DNA from: Microvirga flocculans ATCC BAA-817
Lineage (GTDB): Bacteria; Pseudomonadota; Alphaproteobacteria; Rhizobiales; Beijerinckiaceae
Assembly (NCBI RefSeq): GCF_000518665.1
Contig: NZ_JAEA01000003.1
Coordinates: 248,001-312,000 of the forward strand
Direction: 5' to 3'
DNA length: 64,000 nucleotides
Below are positions 8,792-19,006 of the stretch, piece after piece. Numbering within the stretch: the stretch's first letter is position 1; each line of letters begins with the position of its first letter. Below the pieces are notes generated by a model. The model was not told the origin of the DNA. It did no database searches and worked only from the letters and a program-made list of their open reading frames with translations. A program made the position numbers and the translations under genes.

Positions 8792-8852
8792 ATGCAAATG
8801 CATTGAAATTGACAGATCCGCATATCTGCCTCAGTTATCTATGCACTTGCAT
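8792..8852. promoter_or_regulatory. Paired MarR-type operators ATGCA-N2-TGCAT
   Basis: Two perfect palindromes of the form ATGCA-N2-TGCAT lie at 8792-8803 (centre AA) and 8841-8852 (centre CT), 49 bases apart start to start. A TTGACA hexamer at 8809-8814 lies between them and the second site sits just before the doxX ribosome site. The arrangement suits repression of both divergent transcripts by the adjacent MarR protein. Confidence 0.7.
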
Positions 8853-8863
8853 GGAGATTAGCA

Positions 8864-9313
8864 ATGACACCCTCCTCCCCCTCGAATGCCGATTACGCCG
8901 CGCTGCTCCTCCGGGTCTCGCTCGGCGTCATGTACATCGCCCACAGCCTCATCCTGAAGGGCATGACCTTCACGCTCGCCGGAACGGCGCAGTATTTCGA
9001 ATCCCTCGGCCTGCCAGGCTCCCTTGCCTATGCGACGTTCTTCGCCGAACTCATCGGCGGCGTCCTGCTCGTTCTCGGCGTGCAGAGCCGCTGGGTCGCC
9101 CTTGCCCTGCTGCCGGTTCTCTTCGGCGCGGCCTGGGTCCATATCGGCAACGGCTGGGTCTTCTCGGCCAATGGCGGCGGCTGGGAATACCCGCTCTACC
9201 TGATCGTCCTGTCCGTTGCCCAAGGCCTTCTCGGCGACGGGGCCTATGCCCTGAAGCCTTCCCGCCCGCTGGCGCTCGCTTCGTCGGCCGCTTCGCTCAA
9301 GTCTGCAGCCTAA
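8864..9313 (+). CDS. DoxX family membrane protein
   Basis: This 149-residue inner-membrane protein has four hydrophobic segments (about residues 12-32, 52-72, 76-94 and 112-128). It shows the DoxX-family pattern ARLLLRVSLGVMYIAHSL-like at the start and FFAELIGGVLLVLG in the second helix. The ribosome site GGAG lies 9 bases before ATG 8864. It is followed 14 bases later by a glutathione S-transferase gene, so the two form an operon. DoxX proteins are linked to redox stress, which fits a MarR-controlled detoxification unit. Confidence 0.85.
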   Translation: MTPSSPSNADYAALLLRVSLGVMYIAHSLILKGMTFTLAGTAQYFESLGLPGSLAYATFFAELIGGVLLVLGVQSRWVALALLPVLFGAAWVHIGNGWVFSANGGGWEYPLYLIVLSVAQGLLGDGAYALKPSRPLALASSAASLKSAA

Positions 9314-9327
9314 CCCAAGAGGATCCC

Positions 9328-9945
9328 ATGAAGCTGTACTACACCCCCGGCGCCTGCTCGCTCGCGCCCCATATCGTCGCCCGCGAGGCCGGGATTCCGG
9401 TGAATCTCGAAAAGGTCGATCTCGCCAAGCGCGTGACGGAGACCGGCGCGAACTTCGCCGCGATCAATCCGAAGGGCTATGTTCCGGCCCTGGCCCTGCA
9501 GGACGGCTCGCTGCTGACGGAAGCCGCCGCCATCATCCAGTATCTGGCCGATGCGCAGCCTGCGACCGATCTCGCGCCCGCCAACGGCACGATCGAGCGC
9601 TACCGCCTGATCGAGTGGATCACCTTCATCAGCTCCGAGATTCACAAGGGCTTCGGCCCGCTCTGGAATCCGGCCAATCCGGACGCCGTGAAGGCCGCAG
9701 CAAAAGATCGCCTCGCCAGCCGTTTCGCCTATCTCGACGAAGTCCTGGCCAAGCAGCCTTTCCTGATGGGGAGCGCGTTCACCATTGCCGACGCGTATCT
9801 CTTCACCGTCGTCAACTGGACGAACTTCCACGCCATCGACCTTTCGCCCTTCCCGAACCTGAAAGCCTTCCAGGAGCGTGTCGCCTCCCGCCCGGCCGTC
9901 CAGCAGGCGCTCGCGGCCGAGGGGCTGTTGCAGAAGGTCGCCTGA
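9328..9945 (+). CDS. Glutathione S-transferase (beta-class type)
   Basis: This 205-residue cytosolic enzyme conjugates or binds glutathione. The thioredoxin-fold N-terminal domain starts MKLYYTPGACSLAPHIV. The Cys10 in PGACS is the hallmark of bacterial beta-class GSTs, and the cis-Pro (GYVPAL) and glutathione-binding LTEAAAI are present. The helical C-terminal domain begins near residue 90. The start at 9328 is preceded by AAGAGG. It is cotranscribed with doxX and probably repressed by the divergent MarR protein. Confidence 0.92.
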   Translation: MKLYYTPGACSLAPHIVAREAGIPVNLEKVDLAKRVTETGANFAAINPKGYVPALALQDGSLLTEAAAIIQYLADAQPATDLAPANGTIERYRLIEWITFISSEIHKGFGPLWNPANPDAVKAAAKDRLASRFAYLDEVLAKQPFLMGSAFTIADAYLFTVVNWTNFHAIDLSPFPNLKAFQERVASRPAVQQALAAEGLLQKVA

Positions 9946-9972
9946 CCTTTCGCCGAACGGTTCGATCCAATG

Positions 9973-10000
9973 AAAAAAGCCCCGGAGAAATCCGGGGCTT
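9973..10000 (-). terminator. Terminator of groES-groEL, probably bidirectional
   Basis: The stem AAGCCCCGGA (9977-9986) / TCCGGGGCTT (9991-10000) has a GAAA tetraloop. A run of A at 9973-9978 gives a U-run on the minus strand, so it mainly ends groL. It also lies 30 bases after the convergent gst gene. Confidence 0.85.
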
Positions 10001-10025
10001 CTGATTTGCAAGGTGCGAGGACTTC

Positions 10026-11675
<1,650 letters not shown>

Positions 11676-11708
11676 TTAAATTGGGAAACTTGTGACGGAG
11701 ATCGCGGC

Positions 11709-11999
11709 TTACTTGCCGACGATGCCCATGATGTCGGATTCCTTCATGATCAGGAGGTCCTGACCGTCGATACGGACCTCGGTGCCCGACCACTTGCCGA
11801 ACAGAACGCGGTCACCGGCCTTCACGTCGAGGGCCACCACCTTGCCGCTCTCGTCGCGGGCACCCGGGCCGACGGCGACGACTTCGCCCTCTTGCGGCTT
11901 TTCCTTGGCGGTGTCCGGGATGATGATGCCACCGGCCGTCTTCTCTTCGGCTTCGATGCGGCGAACGACGACGCGGTCGTGCAGCGGACGGAACTTCAT
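11709..11999 (-). CDS. groS: Co-chaperonin GroES (10 kDa)
   Basis: This 96-residue co-chaperonin caps the GroEL ring. The start [20 protein letters not shown], the mobile loop with [16 protein letters not shown] and the roof region all match the family. The ribosome site is AAAGGGGAAG before ATG 11999. A CIRCE operator lies 59 bases upstream, implying HrcA repression and heat induction. Confidence 0.97.
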   Translation of the reverse strand: MKFRPLHDRVVVRRIEAEEKTAGGIIIPDTAKEKPQEGEVVAVGPGARDESGKVVALDVKAGDRVLFGKWSGTEVRIDGQDLLIMKESDIMGIVGK

Positions 12000-12057
12000 G
12001 GAACTTCCCCTTTGACTATTGGTGCAACCCCTCTGGCTGCACCCTGGTCTCCTGCTG

Positions 12058-12084
12058 TTAGCACTGTCCTTCGATGAGTGCTAA
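12058..12084 (-). promoter_or_regulatory. CIRCE element (HrcA operator) for groESL
   Basis: TTAGCACTG (12058-12066), nine bases, then GAGTGCTAA (12076-12084) matches the CIRCE consensus TTAGCACTC-N9-GAGTGCTAA with a single mismatch. Its position ahead of groS fits negative control by HrcA. Confidence 0.95.
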
Positions 12085-12264
12085 CGCTGGCGGCGAGATA
12101 TGCACATGCCGGCAGGGAGTCAAGATACCTGTCCCAAGGTCACTTGCAGAATGACAGCCGGAACGCCTCATAACGGACGGCCATGATCATTTCATGACCC
12201 TTCCGGCGGCGCTTCCCTTACAGGGTAATTCCAGGGCTGACCGGAGGAGACGGTCCGCAACGCT

Positions 12265-13110
12265 CTATCGTCTCGACGTGATCATGGCCGCCGCGACGAT
12301 CAGGATGCCGCCGCCGAGGGTTGCCCAGGTCGGGATCTCGCTGAATACGCCATAGCCGATCAGGACCGCCCAGATCAGGGCGGTGTATTCGAGAGGCGCC
12401 AGCCGCGCCGCCTCGGCCTTGGCATAGGCGGTTGCCATGAGCACGTGGCCGATGACCCCGAGAACGCCCATGAGCATGAACCAGGCGAGATGGGCGAGGT
12501 CCAGAGGCTGCCAGACCCAGAGGCCGAAGGGGGCGACCAGGATCGCGGGCCCGATATTCTGGAAATAGACGATGTGCAGGAACTTGTCCCGCTGGGCCCT
12601 CTGCCGGAGCAGGACGAGGCTCAGGGCATAGGTGATGGCCGAGAGGAGCGCCGCGCCGACGCCCAGCCAGGAGCGTGCGGCTCCTGCCTCTTCGGACTGG
12701 CCGAGCACGACGATGAGGGTTCCCGCGAAGCCGATGGCGATGGCGCCGACGATCCGCGCATCGACCCGCTCCTTCAGCAGCAACAGCCCGAACAGGGCGA
12801 TGAACATGGGCGACAGGAAGGACAGGACGAGGGTCTCGGCCAGGGGCAGCTGGCCGAGCGCATAGAAGAAGCTGACGGCCGTGACGACCGCGATGACGGA
12901 GCGCAGGGCATTGGCCGTCACCGTCTCGCGGCTCGGCCAGCCGGGCCGCAGCGCGGCAACGACCCCGGTCGCGATCAGCGTGCCGCAGGCAAAGCGCAGG
13001 AAGGCGACCTGGAAGGTGGGGTAATGGGCGGACATCCCCTTGATGACCGCATCCATGATGGAGAGAACCGCGATGCCCGCAGCCGCCCGGAGGGCGGGAC
13101 CGAATTTCAT
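12265..13110 (-). CDS. EamA/DMT family transporter
   Basis: This protein of about 281 residues has ten predicted hydrophobic helices in two EamA repeats (the first with DAVIKGMSAHYPTFQVAFLR, the second with PLEYTALIWAVLIGYGVFSE). It is an inner-membrane drug/metabolite exporter of unknown substrate. The start is uncertain: I chose ATG 13110 (MKFGPALRAA), while an in-frame ATG at 13137 would add nine residues. Neither has a clear ribosome site. The gene is isolated. Confidence 0.85.
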   Translation of the reverse strand: MKFGPALRAAAGIAVLSIMDAVIKGMSAHYPTFQVAFLRFACGTLIATGVVAALRPGWPSRETVTANALRSVIAVVTAVSFFYALGQLPLAETLVLSFLSPMFIALFGLLLLKERVDARIVGAIAIGFAGTLIVVLGQSEEAGAARSWLGVGAALLSAITYALSLVLLRQRAQRDKFLHIVYFQNIGPAILVAPFGLWVWQPLDLAHLAWFMLMGVLGVIGHVLMATAYAKAEAARLAPLEYTALIWAVLIGYGVFSEIPTWATLGGGILIVAAAMITSRR

Positions 13111-13315
13111 GATGTCACGACGATGTGCAGGCGGCATCCGGAATGAATGCCGTCGAGGAGACGGCTCTTACAGCACTTTCCCAAAGCCTTCACCCCCTTT
13201 TCCGGACACCGACAGGAAACCTGTCCTTGCGGAAGGTCTCGAATTCATCCAGCTTGGCGGAAACAAAAGCGGAGCTTTCCGTTTATCTTGCCGAACACAG
13301 TTTGAGGATGCTTCG

Positions 13316-14086
13316 ATGCGTGCTTGGATCCCTTGCACCGCCATGCTTTTGGCTCTGCTTTCACCCGCCGCCGCCACGGCGCAATCCACGGGCAGGACGG
13401 TCTATTACTACGGCAATTCCTACGCGGCCTCGGGCTACGATTATCCTTACGCCCGGGCGCAGGACGGCTATGACGAGGATTATCCTCTCGTGACGCGTCC
13501 GGCGTCCCGCACCCGCGTCTATCGCGTCGAGCGCATGGCCGGCTATCCGTATGAGACGCGCTCCTCCGGCAGCGCGGTGGCGTCCCTGCCGCAGGATTAC
13601 GGGACCGGCGCGGGTTACGGCGGCGGCATCGGCTACGCGATCGCGCCGCAATTCCAGCGCCAGCTCGTCGCCTATCGCGGGGGCGAGCGGCCGGGAACGA
13701 TCATCATCGATACGGACAACAAGTACCTTTATCTCGTCCAGAGCGGCGACCGCGCCATCCGCTACGGCATCGGCGTCGGCCGGCCGGGCTTCGAATGGGC
13801 CGGACGCAAGACGGTTTCCATGAAGCGCGAATGGCCTTCCTGGCGCCCGCCGGTCGAGATGCTGAAGCGTCGCCCCGACCTGCCGCGCTACATGCCGGGC
13901 GGACCGGACAACCCGCTCGGCGCCCGCGCCCTCTATCTGGGCTCCTCGCTCTACCGCATCCACGGCACCAACGAGCCGCACACCATCGGCCAGGCCGTAT
14001 CCTCCGGCTGCATCCGCATGCTCAACGAGGACGTGGTCGATCTCTACAACCGCGTGAGCGTCGGAACGACCGTGATCGTGATCTGA
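13316..14086 (+). CDS. L,D-transpeptidase (YkuD domain), exported
   Basis: This 256-residue periplasmic protein has a signal peptide (MRAWIPCTAMLLALLSPAAA) and a Tyr-rich linker of about 100 residues. A C-terminal YkuD domain (about 125-256) carries the catalytic motif in HGTNEPHTIG...SSGCIRM, with His near residue 219 and the nucleophile Cys near 232. Such enzymes make 3-3 peptidoglycan cross-links or anchor outer-membrane proteins to peptidoglycan. The start at ATG 13316 follows TTTGAGGATG. The gene is monocistronic and followed by a hairpin. Confidence 0.9.
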   Translation: MRAWIPCTAMLLALLSPAAATAQSTGRTVYYYGNSYAASGYDYPYARAQDGYDEDYPLVTRPASRTRVYRVERMAGYPYETRSSGSAVASLPQDYGTGAGYGGGIGYAIAPQFQRQLVAYRGGERPGTIIIDTDNKYLYLVQSGDRAIRYGIGVGRPGFEWAGRKTVSMKREWPSWRPPVEMLKRRPDLPRYMPGGPDNPLGARALYLGSSLYRIHGTNEPHTIGQAVSSGCIRMLNEDVVDLYNRVSVGTTVIVI

Positions 14087-14114
14087 CCGCGCCGGCGCGG
14101 GAACAGCCCTCTTC

Positions 14115-14137
14115 ATGGCCGGACCGTCTCCGGCCAT
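14115..14137 (+). terminator. Hairpin after the L,D-transpeptidase gene
   Basis: A 9-bp stem ATGGCCGGA (14115-14123) / TCCGGCCAT (14129-14137) has a 5-base loop. Only a short T-run follows (CGTTTG), so termination may be weak. Confidence 0.55.
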
Positions 14138-14202
14138 TCCCGTTTGAGCGGCCTCTTCGTTCGATGTAAGGCTGCCTCGTCTCCCGTTGAGCGCCGCGCG
14201 AT

Positions 14203-14532
14203 ATGAACTACGCTTATCTCTTCGCCGCCATTCTCTGCGAGGTCGTCGCCACGTCGGCCCTGAAGGCCGCCGACGGCTTCTCCCGCCTGTGGCCTTCGGT
14301 CGTCGTCATCCTTGGCTATGGCCTGGCCTTCTACTGCCTGTCGCTGGCCATGCGCAGCATTCCGGTCGGGATCGCCTATGCGGTCTGGTCCGGCATCGGC
14401 ATCGTGCTGATCGCCTTGATCGGCTGGCTGGTCTATCGCCAGCCGCTCGACATGCCGGCGATCCTCGGGATGGCCCTGATCATGGCCGGCGTGCTCGTCA
14501 TCAATCTCTTCTCCAGAACGGCGAGCAGCTGA
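14203..14532 (+). CDS. Small multidrug resistance (SMR) family transporter
   Basis: This 109-residue protein has four hydrophobic helices and works as an antiparallel dimer exporting cationic drugs or guanidinium-like compounds by proton exchange. The essential membrane Glu is at residue 13 (ILCEVVATSALKAADGF), matching Glu14 of EmrE. The motif GIAYAVWSGIGIVLI is also conserved. The ribosome site before ATG 14203 is weak (GCGCGCGAT). The substrate class cannot be assigned from sequence alone. Confidence 0.9.
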   Translation: MNYAYLFAAILCEVVATSALKAADGFSRLWPSVVVILGYGLAFYCLSLAMRSIPVGIAYAVWSGIGIVLIALIGWLVYRQPLDMPAILGMALIMAGVLVINLFSRTASS

Positions 14533-14565
14533 AGCCGGATCCCCTTTCCCGAGAGATGCTCTCGC

Positions 14566-14590
14566 AAAAACGCCCGCCGGAGGGCGGGCG
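14566..14590 (-). terminator. Terminator of the DUF2076 gene
   Basis: CGCCCGCC (14571-14578) / GGCGGGCG (14583-14590) has a 4-base loop. The AAAAA at 14566-14570 provides a U-run on the minus strand. It lies between convergent genes and may serve both. Confidence 0.8.
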
Positions 14591-14620
14591 CTTCCAGTCG
14601 CGACATTCGCAAGGGGCGCT

Positions 14621-15322
14621 TTAAGCCCAATCGCCCGCGTCGCCGCCATCCCCGCCGAAGTCGGAGAAATCCTCCTGGCCTTCCTGCGGCGTGTTGTAGA
14701 GGGAATCCGTGATGCTGCCGAAACTGCCGGTATCCGCCGCCTGATCGGCTCCGCCGAGACCGGCAGCGGATGCGACATCGCCCAGCGGGTTGTTCCCGCC
14801 GCCGAAGGCATGCGTCAGGGCATTGGCGATCATCATGCCGCCGGCGACGCCGGCCGCCGTGGAAAGGGCGGTGCCGAGGAAGCTGCCGCCGCCGCGCTGC
14901 TGCATCGCGCCGCCCCAGGGACCGGGCGCAGCGCCCATCGTGCCGCCCTGCGGCGCTCCATAGGGATGCTGCGGATAAGACTGCGGCTGCCCCCAGGGAG
15001 AAGCCTGGCGGGCGGGCGGCGCATTATAGGACGGCCCCGGCGGGCGCGAGCCGCCGCCGAAAAGGCTGGACAGGAAACCGCCCTGCTGCGGGCGGCGGTT
15101 CGCCTGGTCGAGTTCGGCGCGCAGCTGCTCGTTCTCGGCCTGGAGATTGGCGAGGGCCTGCTCCTGCACGAAGACCGCCTGGGCCATCGCATAGGGAGCG
15201 TAGGGCTGCTGGCGCAGTTTCTCGGCGATGAAGCGCTCCGCCTCCGGGTCTCTGGGCTGGTTCGCCACCTGCTCAAGCCGCTGGAAGATATCGCTGATGA
15301 CCTGGCGTTCCTGGTCGTTCAT
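14621..15322 (-). CDS. DUF2076 domain-containing protein
   Basis: This 233-residue protein has a helical N-terminus (MNDQERQVISDIFQRLEQVA) and a coiled segment to about residue 80. A low-complexity Gly/Pro/Gln region and a C-terminal tail rich in Asp and Gly follow. A hydrophobic stretch near residues 150-175 (GTALSTAAGVAGGMMIANAL) could insert in a membrane. The whole resembles DUF2076 (PF09849) proteins of unknown function. The start at 15322 is supported by AGGAGG upstream. Residues upstream in the frame lack support. Confidence 0.8.
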   Translation of the reverse strand: MNDQERQVISDIFQRLEQVANQPRDPEAERFIAEKLRQQPYAPYAMAQAVFVQEQALANLQAENEQLRAELDQANRRPQQGGFLSSLFGGGSRPPGPSYNAPPARQASPWGQPQSYPQHPYGAPQGGTMGAAPGPWGGAMQQRGGGSFLGTALSTAAGVAGGMMIANALTHAFGGGNNPLGDVASAAGLGGADQAADTGSFGSITDSLYNTPQEGQEDFSDFGGDGGDAGDWA

Positions 15323-15379
15323 GGCAAGCCTCCTCACATAGAACGTCGGTCACTGATGTAAGGATGGTTCCGGCTTTTG

Positions 15380-15961
15380 TCAGGGGAGGACGAGGCCGAG
15401 CCTGCGCATATTCAGCACCGCCTGGGGCGCAATGGCCATCAAATCGTCGAGAGGGCGCCACTCCGCTCCCTGCACCTCGGCGAGGTCGGGCCTCGGCGCA
15501 GACGCCGCCTCCGCCCTGACGATGAAGCGGAAATCGTGGTGCCAATGCTCCGGCTCGTCCTTCTCGGGCCGCGCCGGGATGAGATGGCTGTCGATGTCGA
15601 TCGGAACACCCGAGGAGAGATGCCAGGAATCGAGCGTAAGACCCTCCAACCCCGTCTCCTCGGCAGCCTCGCGCATGGCCGATTGAGGCAGCGTCTCCGG
15701 CGGCTCGTAATGTCCGCCCGGCTGCAGCCAGCGCGCGAGGGAGCGGTGATGGATGAGAAGCGTGCGCGCGCCCTTGCCGTCGAGAACGATGGCGGAGGTC
15801 GTGACATGGCCGGGGAAGGTCCGACGGGAATGAATGTCGTCGCCGTTTGCGATCTGGCTCCGGAGCACGGCATGCCTGCCGGCCGGCACGCCGAAGACAT
15901 CCGCATGGCGGTCAAGGCTCGACAGGATTTCGGCGCGGAAGACGACCGGGTTGAAAGTCAC
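15380..15961 (-). CDS. Nudix hydrolase
   Basis: This 193-residue hydrolase cleaves nucleoside diphosphate derivatives linked to another group. The Nudix box reads GGHYEPPETLPQSAMREAAEE followed by TG, fitting GX5EX7REUXEEXGU, at about residues 81-103. The N-terminal 60 residues are an extension with FPGHVTTSAIVLDG leading into the fold. It stands between the DUF2076 gene and the terminator of the coiled-coil gene. The substrate is unknown. Confidence 0.88.
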   Translation of the reverse strand: MTFNPVVFRAEILSSLDRHADVFGVPAGRHAVLRSQIANGDDIHSRRTFPGHVTTSAIVLDGKGARTLLIHHRSLARWLQPGGHYEPPETLPQSAMREAAEETGLEGLTLDSWHLSSGVPIDIDSHLIPARPEKDEPEHWHHDFRFIVRAEAASAPRPDLAEVQGAEWRPLDDLMAIAPQAVLNMRRLGLVLP

Positions 15962-15992
15962 GAGTGCCGTTCTCTTCTCAAGAAACGCCTAA

Positions 15993-16022
15993 CGAAAAGT
16001 CCCGCATGGAGCGGGACTTTCG
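15993..16022 (-). terminator. Terminator of the coiled-coil protein gene
   Basis: The stem CGAAAAGTCCCGC (15993-16005) / GCGGGACTTTCG (16011-16022) has a 5-base loop and A/T-rich flanks. It lies 10 bases downstream of the minus-strand gene's stop codon. Confidence 0.75.
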
Positions 16023-16031
16023 TGGAAAACC

Positions 16032-17540
16032 TTACTCGGCGTCCGGCGATTTGAGAGGCCGGACATTGGTCTCGACCTCCTCCTCGTCGAAGAGGGTCGG
16101 ATCGTCCTCCTGCGTATCGAGGCGGGTCTTCTTGCGCAAGGCCACATATTTCTTCTGGATCTTGGTGCGGCTCTCGCGGGCGATTTCGAGGGCGCCCTGC
16201 ACGAGGGAGCGCTCGGCCTTCTCGTTCTGCAGCTCTTCCGTGAGGCGCCGGTTGGCGGCCTCGAGGGTGCTGCGATCCTGCTCGAAGCGCTTGGTGAGCT
16301 GGTCGATGCGCTCGGAAAGGCTCGCCACCTTGTTGTCGGAGCTTTCGATCTGGAAGTCCTTGGCTGCAATGGCCTTGTTGAGCATTTCCACGCGCTCCTG
16401 CAGCTCGATCCGCGAGCGCTGAAGCTCGTTGACCATCGCGACCTGCCGCTCGACCTCCTGCTGGGTGGCCTCCAGGCGGCGGTCGAGGGTGTTCTTCTCG
16501 ATGGTGGTTTCCTTCAGCGACCGCTCGACGCCGCGCAGGGCCTCGTTCTTGTCGCGCAGCTGGTCGCGGGTATGGGCCAGGATCTTGTCGGTGGCGGAAA
16601 GGCGGGAGTTGAGGCCCTCGATCTTCATGTCGAGAGCGGAGAGATCGGTCTGGTGGGCGGAGCGCTCGGAATCGATCTGCGTCTCGAGGCGCTGGCGCAG
16701 CACCTGCTCGGCCATGAGCTTGGTTTCGAGTTCCGAGGCGCGCTGGCGCGTGGACTCGAGCTGCGTCTCCAGCTCGGCGTAGCGGTTGCCGAGGCTGGAG
16801 AGGCGGTAATTCTGCTCCTCGGCCACTTTCTGCAGGCGCTTGACCTCATGATCGAGGAGGCCGTTGCGCTCACGGGTTTCGATGAGTTCGCGCTCGGCGC
16901 GGGCCACGGTCTGGTCGGCCTCCTGCGCCTCGAGGCGCAGGGCCTGGTTCTCTTCCGTGATGTTGCGGGCGCGCTCGGTCTCGATGGCGAGCTGGTTCTC
17001 GAGATCCGCGACGATCGCTTCCTTGTCCTTCACGTTCAGGCGCAGGTCCTCGATGAAGGAATCCTGCTCCCGCACCTTGGACTCGGCCTTGCGCAGCTGG
17101 GAAACGGCCGAGTTCAGGTCGTCCATGGCGCGGGCGTGCACGCTGTTGAGGTCGGCCAGCTCCCGGCGCAGGGCCTGGGTGTTCTCGGTCTCCTGCCGAA
17201 GCACCGCCTCGGTTTCCAGAAGCCGCGACTGGAGCTGGGGATAGTTGCGGATCAGCTCGTTCACCGGCTCGCTCAGGAGGGCGAAATCCTCCTTCAGGCT
17301 GCGAATCTCCTCCAGCCGGTCGATCATGTTGGCGAAACGGACGCGGATCAGCTCGTTCTTCTGGCCGACGGAATCGAGCGACCCGTTGGGGCGCACGACG
17401 ATCGGCTCCCCCTTTGCAGGGGAAGGTCCTGAGACGGCAGGAGCCTCGACTCCTGCGTCAGCGACATTCAGGGAAGCCTGAACGGCCTCTTCCTGCCTTT
17501 TGCCGAAACGGTTCCTGAAAGACGTCCAACCCGAAGACAT
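16032..17540 (-). CDS. Large coiled-coil protein, function unknown
   Basis: This 502-residue protein is almost entirely heptad-rich alpha-helix from about residue 65 to 470, with high Glu, Gln, Arg and Leu content. The first 50 residues are disordered and basic (SSGWTSFRNRFGKRQEE). The last 30 are acidic, including DTQEDDPTLFDEEEVETN. There is no transmembrane helix or enzymatic motif, so it is probably a cytoplasmic filament or scaffold. Alphaproteobacteria have several such structural proteins (cell pole or division), but I cannot match this one to a named family. It is a single-gene unit with its own terminator. Confidence 0.85.
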   Translation of the reverse strand: MSSGWTSFRNRFGKRQEEAVQASLNVADAGVEAPAVSGPSPAKGEPIVVRPNGSLDSVGQKNELIRVRFANMIDRLEEIRSLKEDFALLSEPVNELIRNYPQLQSRLLETEAVLRQETENTQALRRELADLNSVHARAMDDLNSAVSQLRKAESKVREQDSFIEDLRLNVKDKEAIVADLENQLAIETERARNITEENQALRLEAQEADQTVARAERELIETRERNGLLDHEVKRLQKVAEEQNYRLSSLGNRYAELETQLESTRQRASELETKLMAEQVLRQRLETQIDSERSAHQTDLSALDMKIEGLNSRLSATDKILAHTRDQLRDKNEALRGVERSLKETTIEKNTLDRRLEATQQEVERQVAMVNELQRSRIELQERVEMLNKAIAAKDFQIESSDNKVASLSERIDQLTKRFEQDRSTLEAANRRLTEELQNEKAERSLVQGALEIARESRTKIQKKYVALRKKTRLDTQEDDPTLFDEEEVETNVRPLKSPDAE

Positions 17541-17639
17541 GGCGCCGCCCCTTACGCTTGAAATTTAACCTTTCCTTACCTTTAGCGCAGAGCCGCAGGC
17601 TTGAAAAACAAAATTTCGTTGCGCAATAAGGTAGCACCC

Positions 17640-18995
17640 CTACTCTGCTGCGATGGTTAACGGCTGGGAGGACCTCTTCCCGAACCCCGCGGCCTCCAGA
17701 ACCTCCGGCATGGGGCCGCCCGTCGCCCAGTCGAGAAGCTCGACCGTATGGACGATGGGGATCCCGGTCCCCTTTCCGATCTGGGTCATGCAGCCGATAT
17801 TGCCCGTGGCGATGAGATCGGGCTTCGTGCGCTCGATATTGGCGACCTTCCGGGCCCGGAGCTGGGCGGCGATTTCGGGCTGGAGCAGGTTGTAGGTTCC
17901 GGCCGATCCGCAGCAGATATGCCCTTCCGGAACGTCCTTCACCGTAAAGCCCGCCTGCTTGAGCAGGGTCTTCGGCTCGGTGCGGATGGCCTGCCCGTGC
18001 TGCATGGAACAGGCGGAGTGATAGGCCACCACGAGTTCCGTCTCGCGCACCGGCTCCATCAGCTTCAGGGTCGTGACGTATTCGGTGATGTCCTTGGCGA
18101 TGGCGGAGACGCGGGCCGCCTTCTCGGCATAGTCCGGGTCCTCCCGGAACATGAAGCCGTAATCCTTGATGGTCGTGCCGCAGCCGGAGGCCGTGACGAT
18201 GATGGCGTCCAGCCCATCCCCGTCCATCTCCGCGATCCAGGCGTCGATGTTGCGCTTGGCGAAGGCATGGCTTTCCTCGTCGCGGCCCATGTGGTGGACG
18301 AGGGCGCCGCAGCACCCCTCCCCCCTGGGCTGGACCACGTCGACCCCATGGCGGTTCAGAAGGCGGATGGCGGCCTCGTTGAAGCCGGGCTTCAGCACCG
18401 GCTGGGCGCAGCCGGACAGGATGGCGACCCGGCCCCGGCGCTCCCCCTGGGCCTTGAAGAGGCCGGGCTGCTCGAAGGGCGAACGGGCCGGTACCTGCGC
18501 GGGCGCCAGCTCGATCATGGCCTCGAGGCGGCTGCCGAGCAGCGGCAGCGCGCCGATCGCGCCCTTCAGGGGCTTGGCCAGCATCGCCGCCCCGAGCGCG
18601 AACCGGAAGCGGCCCGGATAGGGCAGCACCGTAGCGAGAACCCAGCGCAGCAGCCGGTCGTGCCAGGGCCGCGTATAGGTCGCCTCGATATAGGCGCGGG
18701 CATGGTCGACCAGATGCATGTAATGCACGCCCGAGGGACAGGTGGTCATGCAGGACAGGCACGAGAGGCAGCGGTCGATATGCTTGACCACCTCCGGCGA
18801 GGCGGGCTTTCCGCTCTCCAGCATGTCCTTCATCAGGTAGATGCGCCCGCGCGGTGAATCGAGCTCGTCGCCGAGCAGCAGGTATGTCGGGCAGGTCGCA
18901 GTACAGAAGCCGCAATGGACGCAGGTTCGGAGAATTTTCTCCGACGCCGCCATGGCGGGATCTCTGAGCTGATCGGGCGTGAAATTGGTCTGCAT
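17640..18995 (-). CDS. glcF: Glycolate oxidase iron-sulfur subunit GlcF
   Basis: This 451-residue protein carries electrons from the GlcDE flavoprotein to the respiratory chain. Two [4Fe-4S] motifs are present: CVHCGFCTATCP at about residues 25-36 and CLSCLSCMTTCP at about 76-87. Two CCG domains follow, with GCCGALVHHMG and CCGSAGTYNLL. It is the last gene of the glcD-glcE-DUF2585-glcF unit. An 11-base gap separates it from the DUF2585 stop. Length and order fit GlcF. Confidence 0.94.
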   Translation of the reverse strand: MQTNFTPDQLRDPAMAASEKILRTCVHCGFCTATCPTYLLLGDELDSPRGRIYLMKDMLESGKPASPEVVKHIDRCLSCLSCMTTCPSGVHYMHLVDHARAYIEATYTRPWHDRLLRWVLATVLPYPGRFRFALGAAMLAKPLKGAIGALPLLGSRLEAMIELAPAQVPARSPFEQPGLFKAQGERRGRVAILSGCAQPVLKPGFNEAAIRLLNRHGVDVVQPRGEGCCGALVHHMGRDEESHAFAKRNIDAWIAEMDGDGLDAIIVTASGCGTTIKDYGFMFREDPDYAEKAARVSAIAKDITEYVTTLKLMEPVRETELVVAYHSACSMQHGQAIRTEPKTLLKQAGFTVKDVPEGHICCGSAGTYNLLQPEIAAQLRARKVANIERTKPDLIATGNIGCMTQIGKGTGIPIVHTVELLDWATGGPMPEVLEAAGFGKRSSQPLTIAAE

Positions 18996-19006
18996 GGTTT
19001 TCTAAC

